From Algicola sagamiensis DSM 14643 (GTDB lineage: Bacteria; Pseudomonadota; Gammaproteobacteria; Enterobacterales; Alteromonadaceae), in assembly GCF_000374485.1 (NCBI RefSeq), contig NZ_KB894494.1:124001-188000 (forward strand): DNA of 64,000 nt. The letters are read 5' to 3'. The notes under the pieces were generated by a model that did no database searches, had not been told where the DNA came from, and saw nothing but the letters and a program-made list of their open reading frames with translations. Made by a program: the position numbers and the translations under genes. Of the stretch, positions 1 through 9,195 are shown piece after piece. How positions within the stretch are numbered: the stretch's first letter is position 1; each line of letters starts with the position of its first letter.

Positions 1-614
1 CGACCTTTATAAAAGGGAAACTTATCAATTTTTTTATGCAATTCGGTAAAACCAGCATTCATCTGATCTTCCAGATGCAGCCCCAGCGAATAACGGAGGA
101 AGGTTCCAGCCTCAGCAAGTGGGCGTGTCAAACTTTTCGATGAATCAAGAATATCCATACGAAAGTTTGTTTTCTTCACGTTTTCATTGGAGTGAGAAAA
201 CCCATTACTGACCGGAAAGCGGATATAACCCTGATATAACTGTTTATACAACGATTGCTGCACAACGTGGTATTCAGATTGGAGCTGGTGGTGGGACAAG
301 AGATCTGAAATATGGATCCATTGACTTCCAGCACGCTGCTGATAACTTGGTGCGTGGTTGAGTAACTCTGAAGTTAAATCGCAAGGGAGTTGCATTTGTG
401 AAAAACATGCAGGCTGAAACGCTGGGTCTGCTGTTGCACATCTGTCTTTGCAGCTATTTTGGTCAAAGTCGTAGTAACAGATTTCCGGGGTATAGTGGGT
501 TAATTGAACTTGTAATGGACAAGTTTGGGCAAAACTCGTTTGAGCAGTCACTGTCAACACAAGCAATGTGCTCAGACGAAAAAGTATTTTCCTTACTCGC
601 GGCTTCAGTAACAC
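1..614 (-). CDS. Partial secreted Cys-rich protein of unknown family (runs off the left edge)
   Basis: An open frame of 204 codons with no stop runs from a GTG at 614 off the left end. The GTG is preceded by AGGAG at 623-627 with 8-nt spacing, a good ribosome site. The first 30 residues are a signal peptide: basic start (KPRVRK), hydrophobic core, cleavage expected after SFA. The mature protein opens with six cysteines (about residues 32, 46, 55, 59, 70, 78), which suggests disulfides and export, followed by a polar region with no motif I recognise. The 3' end is outside the window. It lies upstream of alr on the same strand, separated by the alr terminator. I do not recognise the family; that it is a gene is well supported, its function is unknown. 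Confidence 0.75.
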   Translation of the reverse strand, partial: MLLKPRVRKILFRLSTLLVLTVTAQTSFAQTCPLQVQLTHYTPEICYYDFDQNSCKDRCATADPAFQPACFSQMQLPCDLTSELLNHAPSYQQRAGSQWIHISDLLSHHQLQSEYHVVQQSLYKQLYQGYIRFPVSNGFSHSNENVKKTNFRMDILDSSKSLTRPLAEAGTFLRYSLGLHLEDQMNAGFTELHKKIDKFPFYKG

Positions 615-960
615 AACTTCATCTCCTATCTCTGAAGTGCTTCCATTGTTACATTAAGTTATTCCTCTCAAACACCAGAGGACAGATAAATAACAGCCAT
701 TGCACTTATCTAGTACTTAATGAGTATCTAAAAAAGATACTACATGAACTGAACATTCCGTTTAAATACGAATATATAACTATTTTATTGACTTAACATA
801 ACTATTTAGAATTAATAAAAATCAATCGGCAATAGATTTAACCTTTAAATTCATTTGGTTACATAAATAAAGGTCATGTTACAGAAACAAGATTTAGTAA
901 TAAAAAATATTACGAATGGTCGTATTGAAAGAAACCTATGAGCTGTTGAGTAGAATACAG
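615..960. other. AT-rich intergenic region between alr and the left-edge gene
   Basis: No coding sequence is supported here. It should contain the promoter of the minus-strand secreted protein that begins at 614. A perfect inverted repeat, AGTATCT-AAAAA-AGATACT (723-741), lies about 110 bp upstream of that start and could be an operator or a hairpin. Nothing else stands out. Confidence 0.5.
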
Positions 961-986
961 TGAAAAAAAGGGCGATAGTTTCGCCC
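961..986 (-). terminator. Rho-independent terminator of alr
   Basis: GGGCGA (970-975) and TCGCCC (981-986) form a 6-bp GC-rich stem with a 5-nt loop. On the minus strand it is followed by a run of seven T. The alr stop codon lies just before it. Confidence 0.85.
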
Positions 987-987
987 T

Positions 988-2073
988 TTAAGATTTGATA
1001 TAACGAATATCCACCCGTCCGGTGATATTGCATAAAAGCTCGTAGCCAATCGTATTGGCAAAGGTTGCGATTTTTTCAATGGGTAGTTCAGGCCCCCAAA
1101 GAATGACTTCATCGCCAACTTTATCTTGGGCATCTGGGCCAAGATCAATACAGATCATATCCATAGAAACACGGCCTGCGAGTGGTACTTCGCGGCCATT
1201 CACATACACTGGCGTGCCTGAAGGTGCATGTCTTGGGTAGCCATCACCATAACCAATGGCCACGACAGCAATTTTTGTTTTTTCGTTGCTCTTCCAAGTT
1301 GCACCATAACCCACGTATTGACCCGCTTCTACTTCCTTGATTGAGATAATACTTGAAGTCATCCGCATCGCAGGCTCCAGGCCATGTTCAGGCCCACAAC
1401 ACCCTAGCATTGGCGAAACACCATAAAGCATAATGCCAGGGCGAACCCAGTCTCGGTGGGCTTTTGGCCATGCAATCACCCCTGCTGAATTACACAAAGA
1501 AAGCTCTGTCGATTTGGTTTCATTGATCTCATCAAACACAGTGATCTGCGCATCAGTCATCTGGGATCCGATATCATCCGCACAAGGGAAATGTGTCATG
1601 ATACGAATAGGCGCTTTTACATTTGGGCTTTGAGATAGGCTCTGATAAAACTCACTGCACTGGGAAACCGGGATGCCAAGTCGGTTCATTCCTGTATCAA
1701 CTTTTAACCAGATTTGAATTGCCTCTTCAAGCGCCGCTTCTAAAAACTGACTCAACTGTTCAGGGGAATGGATGACAGATTCTAATTGATATTTGTTGAG
1801 TAACGGAAGGTGATCTGGCGTGACAAAGCCTTCCATGAGAACAATGGGTGTCTTTTCTACCCCACCTTCACGCAGTGCAATCGCTTCATCAATTCTTGCG
1901 ACACCAAATGCATCGGCATGATCTTCCAACGCTTTCGCAACAGGCAGTAAACCATGTCCATACGCATTTGCTTTGAGTACCGCGAGTACATGGCTCTTGG
2001 GCGCTAAACGCCTGACGCGCTCTAAATTCAGTTGTAATGACTTGAGTCGAACTTCGGCAGTCGCTGTTTTCAT
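988..2073 (-). CDS. alr: Alanine racemase
   Basis: PLP-dependent enzyme that interconverts L- and D-alanine to supply D-Ala for peptidoglycan. The PLP lysine is at residue 34 in AVLKANAYGHG. The barrel continues through a KVDTGMNRLG segment, and the C-terminal beta domain has YVGYGATW (likely the second catalytic Tyr), GYGDGYPR and GRVSMDM. At 361 residues it is the usual length. It lies 5 bp behind dnaB on the same strand, the common dnaB-alr pairing, and ends at a clear hairpin terminator. alr and dadX cannot be told apart by sequence alone; the dnaB neighbour favours the biosynthetic alr. Confidence 0.95.
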   Translation of the reverse strand: MKTATAEVRLKSLQLNLERVRRLAPKSHVLAVLKANAYGHGLLPVAKALEDHADAFGVARIDEAIALREGGVEKTPIVLMEGFVTPDHLPLLNKYQLESVIHSPEQLSQFLEAALEEAIQIWLKVDTGMNRLGIPVSQCSEFYQSLSQSPNVKAPIRIMTHFPCADDIGSQMTDAQITVFDEINETKSTELSLCNSAGVIAWPKAHRDWVRPGIMLYGVSPMLGCCGPEHGLEPAMRMTSSIISIKEVEAGQYVGYGATWKSNEKTKIAVVAIGYGDGYPRHAPSGTPVYVNGREVPLAGRVSMDMICIDLGPDAQDKVGDEVILWGPELPIEKIATFANTIGYELLCNITGRVDIRYIKS

Positions 2074-2078
2074 GGAAT

Positions 2079-3458
2079 TTAATATTCATCCTCAAAAGCA
2101 GGCCCAGCATAATTATCAAATCGTGAGAACTGGCCTTGGAACGTTAAACGGGCTTTTCCAAGTGGGCCGTTCCGCTGTTTACCGATAATGATTTCAGCTG
2201 TTCCTTTATCCGGTGTATCTGAATTGTAGACCTCATCGCGGTAGATAAACATGATCAAATCCGCGTCCTGCTCGATGGAACCTGATTCACGCAGGTCCGA
2301 GTTGACAGGTCGTTTATCCGCACGCTGCTCCAATCCACGGTTTAACTGAGACAAAGCGATGACAGGAACGTTCAATTCTTTCGCCAATGCTTTCAAAGAT
2401 CGAGAAATTTCTGCAATCTCTAAGGTTCTGTTTTCTGTTAAACCCGGGACTGTCATCAGCTGTAGGTAGTCGACCATGATCATACTGATCCCACCATGAT
2501 CCCGGGCAACACGACGCGCACGTGATCGCACTTCTGTCGGCGTCAAACCTGAGCTGTCATCGATCATCATTTTGCCATTTTCAAGCAATAACCCCATCGT
2601 TGAAGAGAGTCTTGCCCAATCCTCATCATCAAGTTTACCTGTCCTGACTTTGGTTTGGTCAATACGTCCAAGGGAGGCAAGCATCCGCATCATGATCTGT
2701 TCTGATGGCATTTCCAGAGAAAAAATAAGCACCGGTTTATCATTGGTGAGCGCTGCGTTTTCACACAAGTTCATCGCAAACGTCGTTTTACCCATAGAAG
2801 GTCGGGCTGCGACAATGATCAAATCCGATGGCTGCATCCCATTGGTCAGCTTATCAAGATCGGTAAATCCACTCGATACACCTGTGACACCATCATGTGG
2901 GCGCTTGTAAAGCTCTTCAATTTTATCAACTGTTTTTTCTAGGATGCTCGTAATCGATTGCGGACCTTCGTTCGAATTTGTTCTTTGTTCTGCAATCTTA
3001 AATACTTTACTTTCTGCCAAGTCGAGTAACTCATGACTTGTTCGACCCTGTGGATCGTAACCCGCATCTGCAATTTCGTTTGCAACACCAATCATTTCTC
3101 GAACAACAGCACGTTCTCGAACAATCTCCGCGTAGGCGATAATGTTCGCTGCACTTGGTGTATTCTTTGCAATTTCACCGAGATAAGCGAAGCCACCTGC
3201 ATCTTCAAGATGACCATTGAGTTCAAGTGCTTCTGTGACAGTAATGAGGTCGATTGGATTATTTTTTTCCGTTAATACGGACATCGCATCGAACACATAA
3301 CGATGTGCGCGATGGTAAAAGTCTTGGCTAACCACGGTCTCTGCGACTCTATCCCATGCCTGGTTATCAAGCATGAGGCCACCGATCACTGATTGTTCGG
3401 CTTCCATTGAATGGGGGGGTACTTTAAGCGAGTCCAGCTGTGGATCTTTTTTGGCCAT
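2079..3458 (-). CDS. dnaB: Replicative DNA helicase DnaB
   Basis: Hexameric 5'-3' helicase that unwinds DNA ahead of the replisome and recruits primase. At 459 residues it has the family length. The N-terminal DnaB domain covers roughly residues 10-110, then a linker and a RecA-like ATPase with Walker A in ARPSMGKTTFA, Walker B in MIMVDYLQLM, and the LSQLNRGLEQR and LRESGSIEQDAD motifs. No intein is present. It sits between the rpsF-rplI ribosomal operon upstream and alr downstream, the standard gammaproteobacterial order. Confidence 0.97.
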   Translation of the reverse strand: MAKKDPQLDSLKVPPHSMEAEQSVIGGLMLDNQAWDRVAETVVSQDFYHRAHRYVFDAMSVLTEKNNPIDLITVTEALELNGHLEDAGGFAYLGEIAKNTPSAANIIAYAEIVRERAVVREMIGVANEIADAGYDPQGRTSHELLDLAESKVFKIAEQRTNSNEGPQSITSILEKTVDKIEELYKRPHDGVTGVSSGFTDLDKLTNGMQPSDLIIVAARPSMGKTTFAMNLCENAALTNDKPVLIFSLEMPSEQIMMRMLASLGRIDQTKVRTGKLDDEDWARLSSTMGLLLENGKMMIDDSSGLTPTEVRSRARRVARDHGGISMIMVDYLQLMTVPGLTENRTLEIAEISRSLKALAKELNVPVIALSQLNRGLEQRADKRPVNSDLRESGSIEQDADLIMFIYRDEVYNSDTPDKGTAEIIIGKQRNGPLGKARLTFQGQFSRFDNYAGPAFEDEY

Positions 3459-3562
3459 GACGTTCTATATTTTTTGCTGATTGAAACGAAAGCTAACACC
3501 TTCAGTCATGCTTTTTCAACCATGGTTTGAAGTCTGTTTTCTATCTTTTTCTTTTACAACGA

Positions 3563-3590
3563 AAAACACCGCCCAAAAGGACGGTGTTTT
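3563..3590 (-). terminator. Terminator after rplI
   Basis: AAAACACCG (3563-3571) pairs with CGGTGTTTT (3582-3590) across a 10-nt loop. Read on the minus strand the stem ends in a short T run. It lies 18 bp past the rplI stop and closes the rpsF-priB-rpsR-rplI operon; dnaB begins about 100 bp further on. Confidence 0.8.
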
Positions 3591-3607
3591 CGAAGACTTT
3601 TTGCCAA

Positions 3608-4060
3608 TTAAGCTTCTGCGATAACCGCAAGCTTAACTGTAGCAACAACGTCAGAGTGAAGCTGAACGTCGATGTCGTACTCACCCGTTTCACGGATAGT
3701 ACCAAGCGGAAGACGAACTTCTGCTTTCGTAACTTCAACGCCTGCCGCAGTGATTGCGTCAGCGATGTCACGTGTACCGATAGAGCCGAACAACTTGCCT
3801 TCGTCACCCGCTTTAGAAACGATAGTAACGTCTTCAAGTGCACTGACTTTCTCAGCACGTGCTTGCGCCGCTGTTAAAGCGTCTGCAAGTTTTGCTTCAA
3901 GTTCAGCACGACGTGCTTCGAACTTTTCTACGTTTGCTTTGGTTGCAGGAACTGCTTTACCTTTAGGGAACAAGAAGTTACGCGCAAAGCCAGCTTTAAC
4001 GCTTACTTGATCACCTAATCCGCCAAGGTTGGCGATTTTATCTAGAAGAATGACTTCCAT
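3608..4060 (-). CDS. rplI: 50S ribosomal protein L9
   Basis: Large-subunit protein that binds 23S rRNA with its N-terminal domain and projects from the L1 side. The start [19 protein letters not shown] and the [15 protein letters not shown] signature identify it. A long central helix (about residues 41-75) leads to a C-terminal domain; 150 residues is typical. It is last in the rpsF-priB-rpsR-rplI operon, 42 bp behind rpsR, and precedes a hairpin terminator. Confidence 0.97.
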   Translation of the reverse strand: MEVILLDKIANLGGLGDQVSVKAGFARNFLFPKGKAVPATKANVEKFEARRAELEAKLADALTAAQARAEKVSALEDVTIVSKAGDEGKLFGSIGTRDIADAITAAGVEVTKAEVRLPLGTIRETGEYDIDVQLHSDVVATVKLAVIAEA

Positions 4061-4102
4061 TTTGCTACCCCTTATTAACTAGGATGAACTCTCGCCAACT
4101 GA

Positions 4103-4330
<228 letters not shown>

Positions 4331-4342
4331 TTAACTCTTCTC

Positions 4343-4651
4343 CTAACTTAACCTTTCGATTTGCTGAGCATGTAAAACCAATTTTGGTTGTTGATTTTTT
4401 CCTTCATGACGATGGATAAATCCGACAACCTGGACTTCACTGCCCGCGTTCAATTCACTTGTGATCGGTTGAAATTCAACCCCACTGGCAACCACTTCGA
4501 TACGCACATACGCTTGACGCTGCATCTGCGCTTCCATCTGCATTGAGCGATGCTCAAGAACAAAATGGCAATGTGGAATTCCTGCGGGACTCTTTGACTG
4601 CCTTGGAGACTGCGTCACGTGTCCTTTGAGAACCAGTTGGTTTTCAATCAC
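4343..4651 (-). CDS. priB: Primosomal replication protein PriB
   Basis: Single-strand DNA-binding OB-fold protein that bridges PriA and DnaT or DnaC during replication restart. It has 102 residues and begins MIENQLVLKGHVTQSPRQSKS. The mid-section HCHFVLEHRSMQ and the QAYVRIEVVASG strand follow the SSB-like fold. It sits 3 bp behind rpsF and 12 bp before rpsR, its standard place in gamma- and betaproteobacteria. Confidence 0.93.
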   Translation of the reverse strand: MIENQLVLKGHVTQSPRQSKSPAGIPHCHFVLEHRSMQMEAQMQRQAYVRIEVVASGVEFQPITSELNAGSEVQVVGFIHRHEGKNQQPKLVLHAQQIERLS

Positions 4652-4654
4652 AAA

Positions 4655-5074
4655 TTACTCTGCTGCCTCTTCAGCTGCAGGCGCTTCTTTTTTCTCTTCG
4701 CGGCGCTCGTCACGACGGTCATCGCGGCGATCATCACGACGCTCTTCTCTCTTGCTTTCATCTTTTGCAAGTGGAGATGCTTCAGTCACTGCATTATCTG
4801 TACGGATAATGAGGTTACGAAGAACCGCGTCGTTATAACGGAAAGAAGTTTCAAGCTCGTTGATCACCTCAGAAGGTGCTTCAACGTTCATGAGCACGTA
4901 GTGTGCTTTATGAAGCTTCTCGATTGGGTAAGCTAGTTGACGACGACCCCAGTCTTCAAGACGGTGAATCGCGCCACCCGCTTCAGTGATAGTGCCAGTG
5001 TAACGCTCGATCATACCAGCGACTTGCTCACTTTGGTCCGGGTGAACCATAAATACGATTTCGTAATGACGCAT
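4655..5074 (-). CDS. rpsF: 30S ribosomal protein S6 with a long charged tail
   Basis: Small-subunit protein that binds 16S rRNA with S18. Residues 1-100 are canonical: [18 protein letters not shown], then [20 protein letters not shown]. The remaining ~38 residues are an unusual alternating tail of Arg/Asp/Glu blocks ([19 protein letters not shown]) ending EEAAE, encoded by a degenerate short repeat at about 4690-4760. E. coli S6 ends in glutamates that RimK can extend, so an acidic end is expected, but the RRDD array is extra. A strong AAGGAG ribosome site lies 6 bp before the ATG. Confidence 0.96.
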   Translation of the reverse strand: MRHYEIVFMVHPDQSEQVAGMIERYTGTITEAGGAIHRLEDWGRRQLAYPIEKLHKAHYVLMNVEAPSEVINELETSFRYNDAVLRNLIIRTDNAVTEASPLAKDESKREERRDDRRDDRRDERREEKKEAPAAEEAAE

Positions 5075-5140
5075 TATTGCTCCTTACGGTTGTTAAGCCT
5101 CTTGACTGGACTCAGCCGGATCCGTTTTGAGGCAAGGAAC
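5075..5140 (-). promoter_or_regulatory. Possible S6:S18 autoregulatory leader of rpsF
   Basis: The 5' leader of rpsF can fold through GCCTC (complement of 5129-5133) with GAGGC (complement of 5097-5101), enclosing a CGGATCCGG segment. An ACCG lies just before the AAGGAG ribosome site. rpsF leaders in many bacteria bind the S6:S18 complex through a CCG-containing bulge. I see the hairpin and the CCG, but I have not matched them to the published consensus. Confidence 0.3.
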
Positions 5141-5205
5141 CAACGATAGTGGCTGATAAGGGCGCACATTTTATATGGTTCGAGGAGGGATCACAACTGA
5201 AATCA

Positions 5206-5235
5206 GCCCAAGTAACGAAAGTATGATACTTGGGC
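5206..5235 (-). terminator. Hairpin between rlmB and rpsF
   Basis: GCCCAAGTA (5206-5214) pairs perfectly with TACTTGGGC (5227-5235) around a 12-nt loop. It is 23 bp past the rlmB stop, so it probably ends the rnr-rlmB transcript. The better T run (CATTTTTTAG) lies on the plus-strand side, where no gene is seen upstream, so its direction is uncertain. Confidence 0.55.
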
Positions 5236-5257
5236 CATTTTTTAGTAGAAAAAAGTA

Positions 5258-5998
5258 TTATGAAAGACGCTGGCGAAGCACCTCGAACAAAACAATGCCT
5301 GCCGCAACAGAGACGTTTAAGCTGGAGACGCTGCCTTGCATGGGGATCTTCACTAAGTCATCACAGATTTCCCGTGTCAGACGGCGCAGGCCAGTGCCTT
5401 CCGCCCCCATCACAATTGCAGTCGGGCCATTAAACTTCGTGGTATACACCGTTTGATCGGTTTCACCCGCTGTTCCTGTGACCCAGATATTTTGCTCTTT
5501 TAACCAACGCAACGTTCTTGCTAGATTAGTCACTTGAATCAATGGCACTGTCTGCGCCGCACCACAAGCGACTTTCTCAACGACAGGCGTGATCCGTGCA
5601 GATTTATCCTTCGGGACGATCACAGCATGAACACCCGCTGCATCTGCACTCCGTAAACAGGCCCCTAAATTGTGCGGATCTGTCACAGAATCTAGAACCA
5701 ATAAGAATGGTACATCGACCTGACCTAGAATTTCTTCCAGATCAGACTCAGTCAAAGGTTTTAATGGCTTGACCTTTGCCACCACGCCTTGATGCTGCTC
5801 ACCACGCGCTTTGTCGTCCAGTGCCTTTCTTTGCATAAACTGAACGGAGACACCAAAGCGGCGACCTTGGTTGATGATTGTGCCGAGCTTTTCATCATCT
5901 CGGTTTTTGAGCGCATAGAGCTCAATTAAGCGCTCTGGCGCATGTTTCAGGATCGATTCGACGGCATGCAGCCCAAAAACCAAATCTTGCTGACTCAT
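5258..5998 (-). CDS. rlmB: 23S rRNA (guanosine-2'-O-)-methyltransferase RlmB
   Basis: SpoU-family enzyme that methylates the 2'-O of G2251 in the peptidyl-transferase centre of 23S rRNA. It has 246 residues: an N-terminal L30-like substrate-binding domain ([16 protein letters not shown]), then the SPOUT trefoil-knot fold with motif 1 [18 protein letters not shown], motif 2 [13 protein letters not shown] and motif 3 [14 protein letters not shown]. It starts 3 bp behind the rnr stop, so the pair is probably one transcript, as in E. coli. Confidence 0.96.
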   Translation of the reverse strand: MSQQDLVFGLHAVESILKHAPERLIELYALKNRDDEKLGTIINQGRRFGVSVQFMQRKALDDKARGEQHQGVVAKVKPLKPLTESDLEEILGQVDVPFLLVLDSVTDPHNLGACLRSADAAGVHAVIVPKDKSARITPVVEKVACGAAQTVPLIQVTNLARTLRWLKEQNIWVTGTAGETDQTVYTTKFNGPTAIVMGAEGTGLRRLTREICDDLVKIPMQGSVSSLNVSVAAGIVLFEVLRQRLS

Positions 5999-6001
5999 GA
6001 A

Positions 6002-8440
6002 TTAATTACCTTTACTCTTTGTTTCATTGACTCGTTTTCGAGCATTTTTTCCTGGACGCTTCCTTTTCTTCGCCGGTTTTCCTTTTTTCTTTTCTGTGCT
6101 GCCCGAACGGCCTTTTTCTGCAGGCTTACGCTTCGTTTTTGACTTCTTTTTCTTTGGCTTTTCGTCTTTGGCCTTACTTCTTGAAGGCTGATCCCTCGAT
6201 GGGACTTTCCCTTTACGAAGCGCTCTACGCTTTGGCCCCTCACCCTCAACAATTTGATCCGCCGATGATGAAGCCAGAACAAAGTCGATTTTACGTTGTT
6301 CAAGATTGACAGAAGCAACGCGGATTTCAACCTTATCACCCATACGGTAAACTTTACGCGTTCGTTCACCGATTAACAGGTGACGCTCGGAATCATAGAG
6401 GTAGTAGTCATTTTCCAATGACGTCACATGCACAAGACCATCAATATGCAGATCAGAAATACGCGCAAAGAAGCCGAAATTCGTAACCGAGGAGATCACT
6501 GCTTCGAATTCCGTCCCGATATGATCTTGCATATATTCGCACTTCAGCCAATCCGCTACTTCTCGGGTCGCATTATCCGCACGTCGTTCCGTCATCGAAC
6601 AATGCTGACCTAAGTTGTCCGCTTCTTCAACGGTATAAGCAAATGCGCCTGTGCATTGCTGCTCTTGAGTTTCCAACACCGCTTTAATGGCACGATGTAC
6701 CACCAAATCTGGATAACGGCGAATTGGCGACGTAAAGTGAGCGTATTCCGTCAATGCCAAACCAAAGTGGCCGATATTCTCTTCTTGATAAACCGCTTGC
6801 TTCATCGAGCGCAACAACATGGTTTGAATCAGTTCGATATCTGGACGGGTCGAGACTTTTTCCAGCTCAGTCATCACTTCAAGCGGGGTTGGTTCATCTT
6901 GTAATTTTGACTCAACGCCCAATTCACCAAGGAATGCTCGGAAATTCGAGAGCTTTTCTGGATCTGGCGTTTCGTGGACACGATAAAGTCCTGCTGCTTC
7001 ATGCTTTGTTAAAAAGCGCGCCGCGCAGATATTCGCAAGGATCATACATTCTTCGATGATCATGTGTGCATCATTGCGAACGACAGGCACAATCCGGTCA
7101 ATTTTTCGGTGTGCATCAAAGATGAAACGCGTTTCAAGCGTTTCGAACTCAATCGCACCCCGCTCATGGCGATTGTGTTTCAATGCTTTAAACATGCCGT
7201 GCAACTCATACAATTGAGGCGCTAGGTGGTCATATTCTTGATGTACACGCTTGTCACCTTGTAGAAGTGCGGACACATTTGTATAGGTCATTCTGGCATG
7301 AGAGCGCATCACTGCTTCGTAGAAACGATAGCCAGACAACTTGCCCCGCTCACTCACGGTCATCTCACACACTAGGCACAAACGATCGACATCTGGGTTC
7401 AAAGAACATAATCCGTTGGATAAGTTCTCAGGCAGCATCGGCACAACCATATCCGGAAAATAAACCGAATTGCCACGATTAATCGCTTCTTTGTCCAATG
7501 CTGAGTTTCGCGTGACGTAGCTGCTCACATCCGCAATTGCGACCCTAAGACGCCAGCCGCCGCTACGCTTTCGTTCACAGTAAACCGCATCATCGAAGTC
7601 ACGGGCATCTTCACCATCAATGGTGATGAGTGGTAAATCTCTGAGATCAACTCGTCCTTCTTTTGCTGACTCGGGCACTTCCTTGCCGAATTTATTCGCC
7701 TGCCGAGTCACTGCCGATGGCCATTCATGCGGGATATCATGATTGCGTAGTGCCATTTCGACTTCTAGTCCTGGCGACATATGCTCACCAAGTACTTCCG
7801 TGATTTTGCCTACGGCATTGACACGCTTAGAAGGTCGTTGTGTGAGTTCTGCAACAACAACCTGACCATGCTCTGCTTTGCCCTGCTGACCTTGAGGGAT
7901 AATGATATCCTGACAAATTCGATCATCATCTGGCACGACTACCGCAATCCCATATTCAAGAAAATAGCGTCCGACAACGGCCTCTTTTCGTCCCTCAATC
8001 ACTTGGACGACTCGGGCTTCTAATTTGCCTTTTCCACGAGAACCCTCCATGACTTTTGCAAGGATCCAATCACCATGAAGGAGTGATTTCATCTCATAAT
8101 GCGGAATGTAAGCATCACGCTTTTCGCCATCGATATCTAAAAATCCATGGCCATCACGATGTCCGATCACGGACCCCTTCACCAGTCCAGCTTGTTCTGG
8201 GATGGCATAGCGCTTTGCACGATTGAAGAAAATTTGCCCATCACGCTCCATCGCACGCAATCGATATCGTAACGCTTCTTGCGCTTCTTCATCATCACCA
8301 AGACCAAGTTCTGAGGCAAGTTCAGGAAAATTTGCAGGCTTTAGACGGGATTCCAGGCATTCAAGAATATACTCACGACTGGGGATTGGATTGCCATACT
8401 TGGCTTTTTCTCTTTCGTAAAAAGGATCTTTTTTTGACAT
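6002..8440 (-). CDS. rnr: Ribonuclease R
   Basis: Processive 3'-5' exoribonuclease that degrades structured RNA, important for rRNA quality control and trans-translation. At 812 residues it has an N-terminal HTH-like region (about 20-85), two cold-shock/OB domains, an RNB catalytic domain with the metal-binding DGEDARDFDDAV motif (about 275-290), and an S1 domain (about 645-730). The last ~75 residues are extremely Lys/Arg-rich (KKKKSKTKRKPAEKGRS), as in other gamma RNase R, where the tail helps helicase activity and tmRNA recruitment. rlmB follows at 3 bp. Confidence 0.97.
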   Translation of the reverse strand: MSKKDPFYEREKAKYGNPIPSREYILECLESRLKPANFPELASELGLGDDEEAQEALRYRLRAMERDGQIFFNRAKRYAIPEQAGLVKGSVIGHRDGHGFLDIDGEKRDAYIPHYEMKSLLHGDWILAKVMEGSRGKGKLEARVVQVIEGRKEAVVGRYFLEYGIAVVVPDDDRICQDIIIPQGQQGKAEHGQVVVAELTQRPSKRVNAVGKITEVLGEHMSPGLEVEMALRNHDIPHEWPSAVTRQANKFGKEVPESAKEGRVDLRDLPLITIDGEDARDFDDAVYCERKRSGGWRLRVAIADVSSYVTRNSALDKEAINRGNSVYFPDMVVPMLPENLSNGLCSLNPDVDRLCLVCEMTVSERGKLSGYRFYEAVMRSHARMTYTNVSALLQGDKRVHQEYDHLAPQLYELHGMFKALKHNRHERGAIEFETLETRFIFDAHRKIDRIVPVVRNDAHMIIEECMILANICAARFLTKHEAAGLYRVHETPDPEKLSNFRAFLGELGVESKLQDEPTPLEVMTELEKVSTRPDIELIQTMLLRSMKQAVYQEENIGHFGLALTEYAHFTSPIRRYPDLVVHRAIKAVLETQEQQCTGAFAYTVEEADNLGQHCSMTERRADNATREVADWLKCEYMQDHIGTEFEAVISSVTNFGFFARISDLHIDGLVHVTSLENDYYLYDSERHLLIGERTRKVYRMGDKVEIRVASVNLEQRKIDFVLASSSADQIVEGEGPKRRALRKGKVPSRDQPSRSKAKDEKPKKKKSKTKRKPAEKGRSGSTEKKKGKPAKKRKRPGKNARKRVNETKSKGN

Positions 8441-8474
8441 TAATAATTATAACTTATTCATTTTTAAATCTTTT

Positions 8475-8494
8475 ATAAAGACCGTAGTCTTTAT
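8475..8494. promoter_or_regulatory. Perfect inverted repeat upstream of rnr
   Basis: ATAAAGAC-CGTA-GTCTTTAT is an 8-bp perfect palindrome with a 4-nt centre. It sits in the 86-bp space between the Sel1-repeat gene stop and the rnr start. It could be a weak terminator for the former or an operator or leader hairpin for rnr. There is no strong T tract on either side. Confidence 0.35.
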
Positions 8495-8526
8495 ATTCAT
8501 GTGTTGTGGGCAACGATTGGCATGAA

Positions 8527-9144
8527 TTATACACCTTTTCTGGCTCTTGCCACGACACTTGGGGGCATATTTTGTGCAAGTGACTCTAATAATCGGCGAA
8601 TTTTTGCATGTAGCTTTTTGTCATCCGTCACTGTGTGAAAGAGCCAGCGGTACACTGCTTCATATTCTCTTGGGCTGCCATGACCTGCTACATAGATTTC
8701 AGCAAGGCGAACTCGTGCGGGTAAATTGCCAAGAAAAGCAGCCTCTCTGAGATACATGATCGCACGTTTCAAGTCTTTTTGGACAAGCTTACCTGTGTGA
8801 TAGTAGCGTCCTAACTGTTCAAGCCCTGCTGGTAACCCTTGCGCAGCAGCCTCTTTCATCAAATACACACCACGCACAACATTTTTTTTGACACAAACAC
8901 CATACGCCAGCATATCACCATATAAAAACTGATAACTCGGCAGTTTCATGATCGTGGCCCGCGCCTCAATGTCTTGCAGTAATTGACAATCATCATCACG
9001 CACACGCTTTAAATGCTTGTTTTCATTAATGAGCTCAATGAGTTCATCCTGCGAGTAGATTTGTACTGCGCCATCTGACGCTTGTACACTCCGCACACAT
9101 AGAAAAACAATTATCACCAGAAAGAAACATTGAATTTGACGCAC
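8527..9144 (-). CDS. Exported Sel1-repeat (TPR-like) protein
   Basis: About 205 residues. A signal peptide (RQIQCFFLVIIVFLCVRSVQA) is followed by a charged stretch and at least two Sel1-type repeats, seen as GVYLMKEAAAQGLPAGLEQLG and RAIMYLREAAFLGNLPARVRLA. A third, YEAVYRWLFHTV, is weaker. Sel1 repeats form helical solenoids that bind proteins. I chose the GTG at 9144 because GAGGA precedes it at 8 bp and it places the signal peptide at the N-terminus; an ATG at 9180 is the alternative but lacks a ribosome site. The partner is unknown. It lies between rnr and the S41 array, on the same strand as both. Confidence 0.8.
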   Translation of the reverse strand: MRQIQCFFLVIIVFLCVRSVQASDGAVQIYSQDELIELINENKHLKRVRDDDCQLLQDIEARATIMKLPSYQFLYGDMLAYGVCVKKNVVRGVYLMKEAAAQGLPAGLEQLGRYYHTGKLVQKDLKRAIMYLREAAFLGNLPARVRLAEIYVAGHGSPREYEAVYRWLFHTVTDDKKLHAKIRRLLESLAQNMPPSVVARARKGV

Positions 9145-9195
9145 CGCAATATCCTCATCAAGTATGCTCATCATGAACATACAAAATATATGCCA

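Noticed and set aside
398-796. 132-codon open frame on the plus strand
   Set aside because: It is antisense to the left-edge secreted protein over 398-614, lacks a ribosome site and reads as low-quality protein with scattered Cys and Leu.
3541-3858. Open frames on both strands over rplI
   Set aside because: They are shadows of rplI in other frames.
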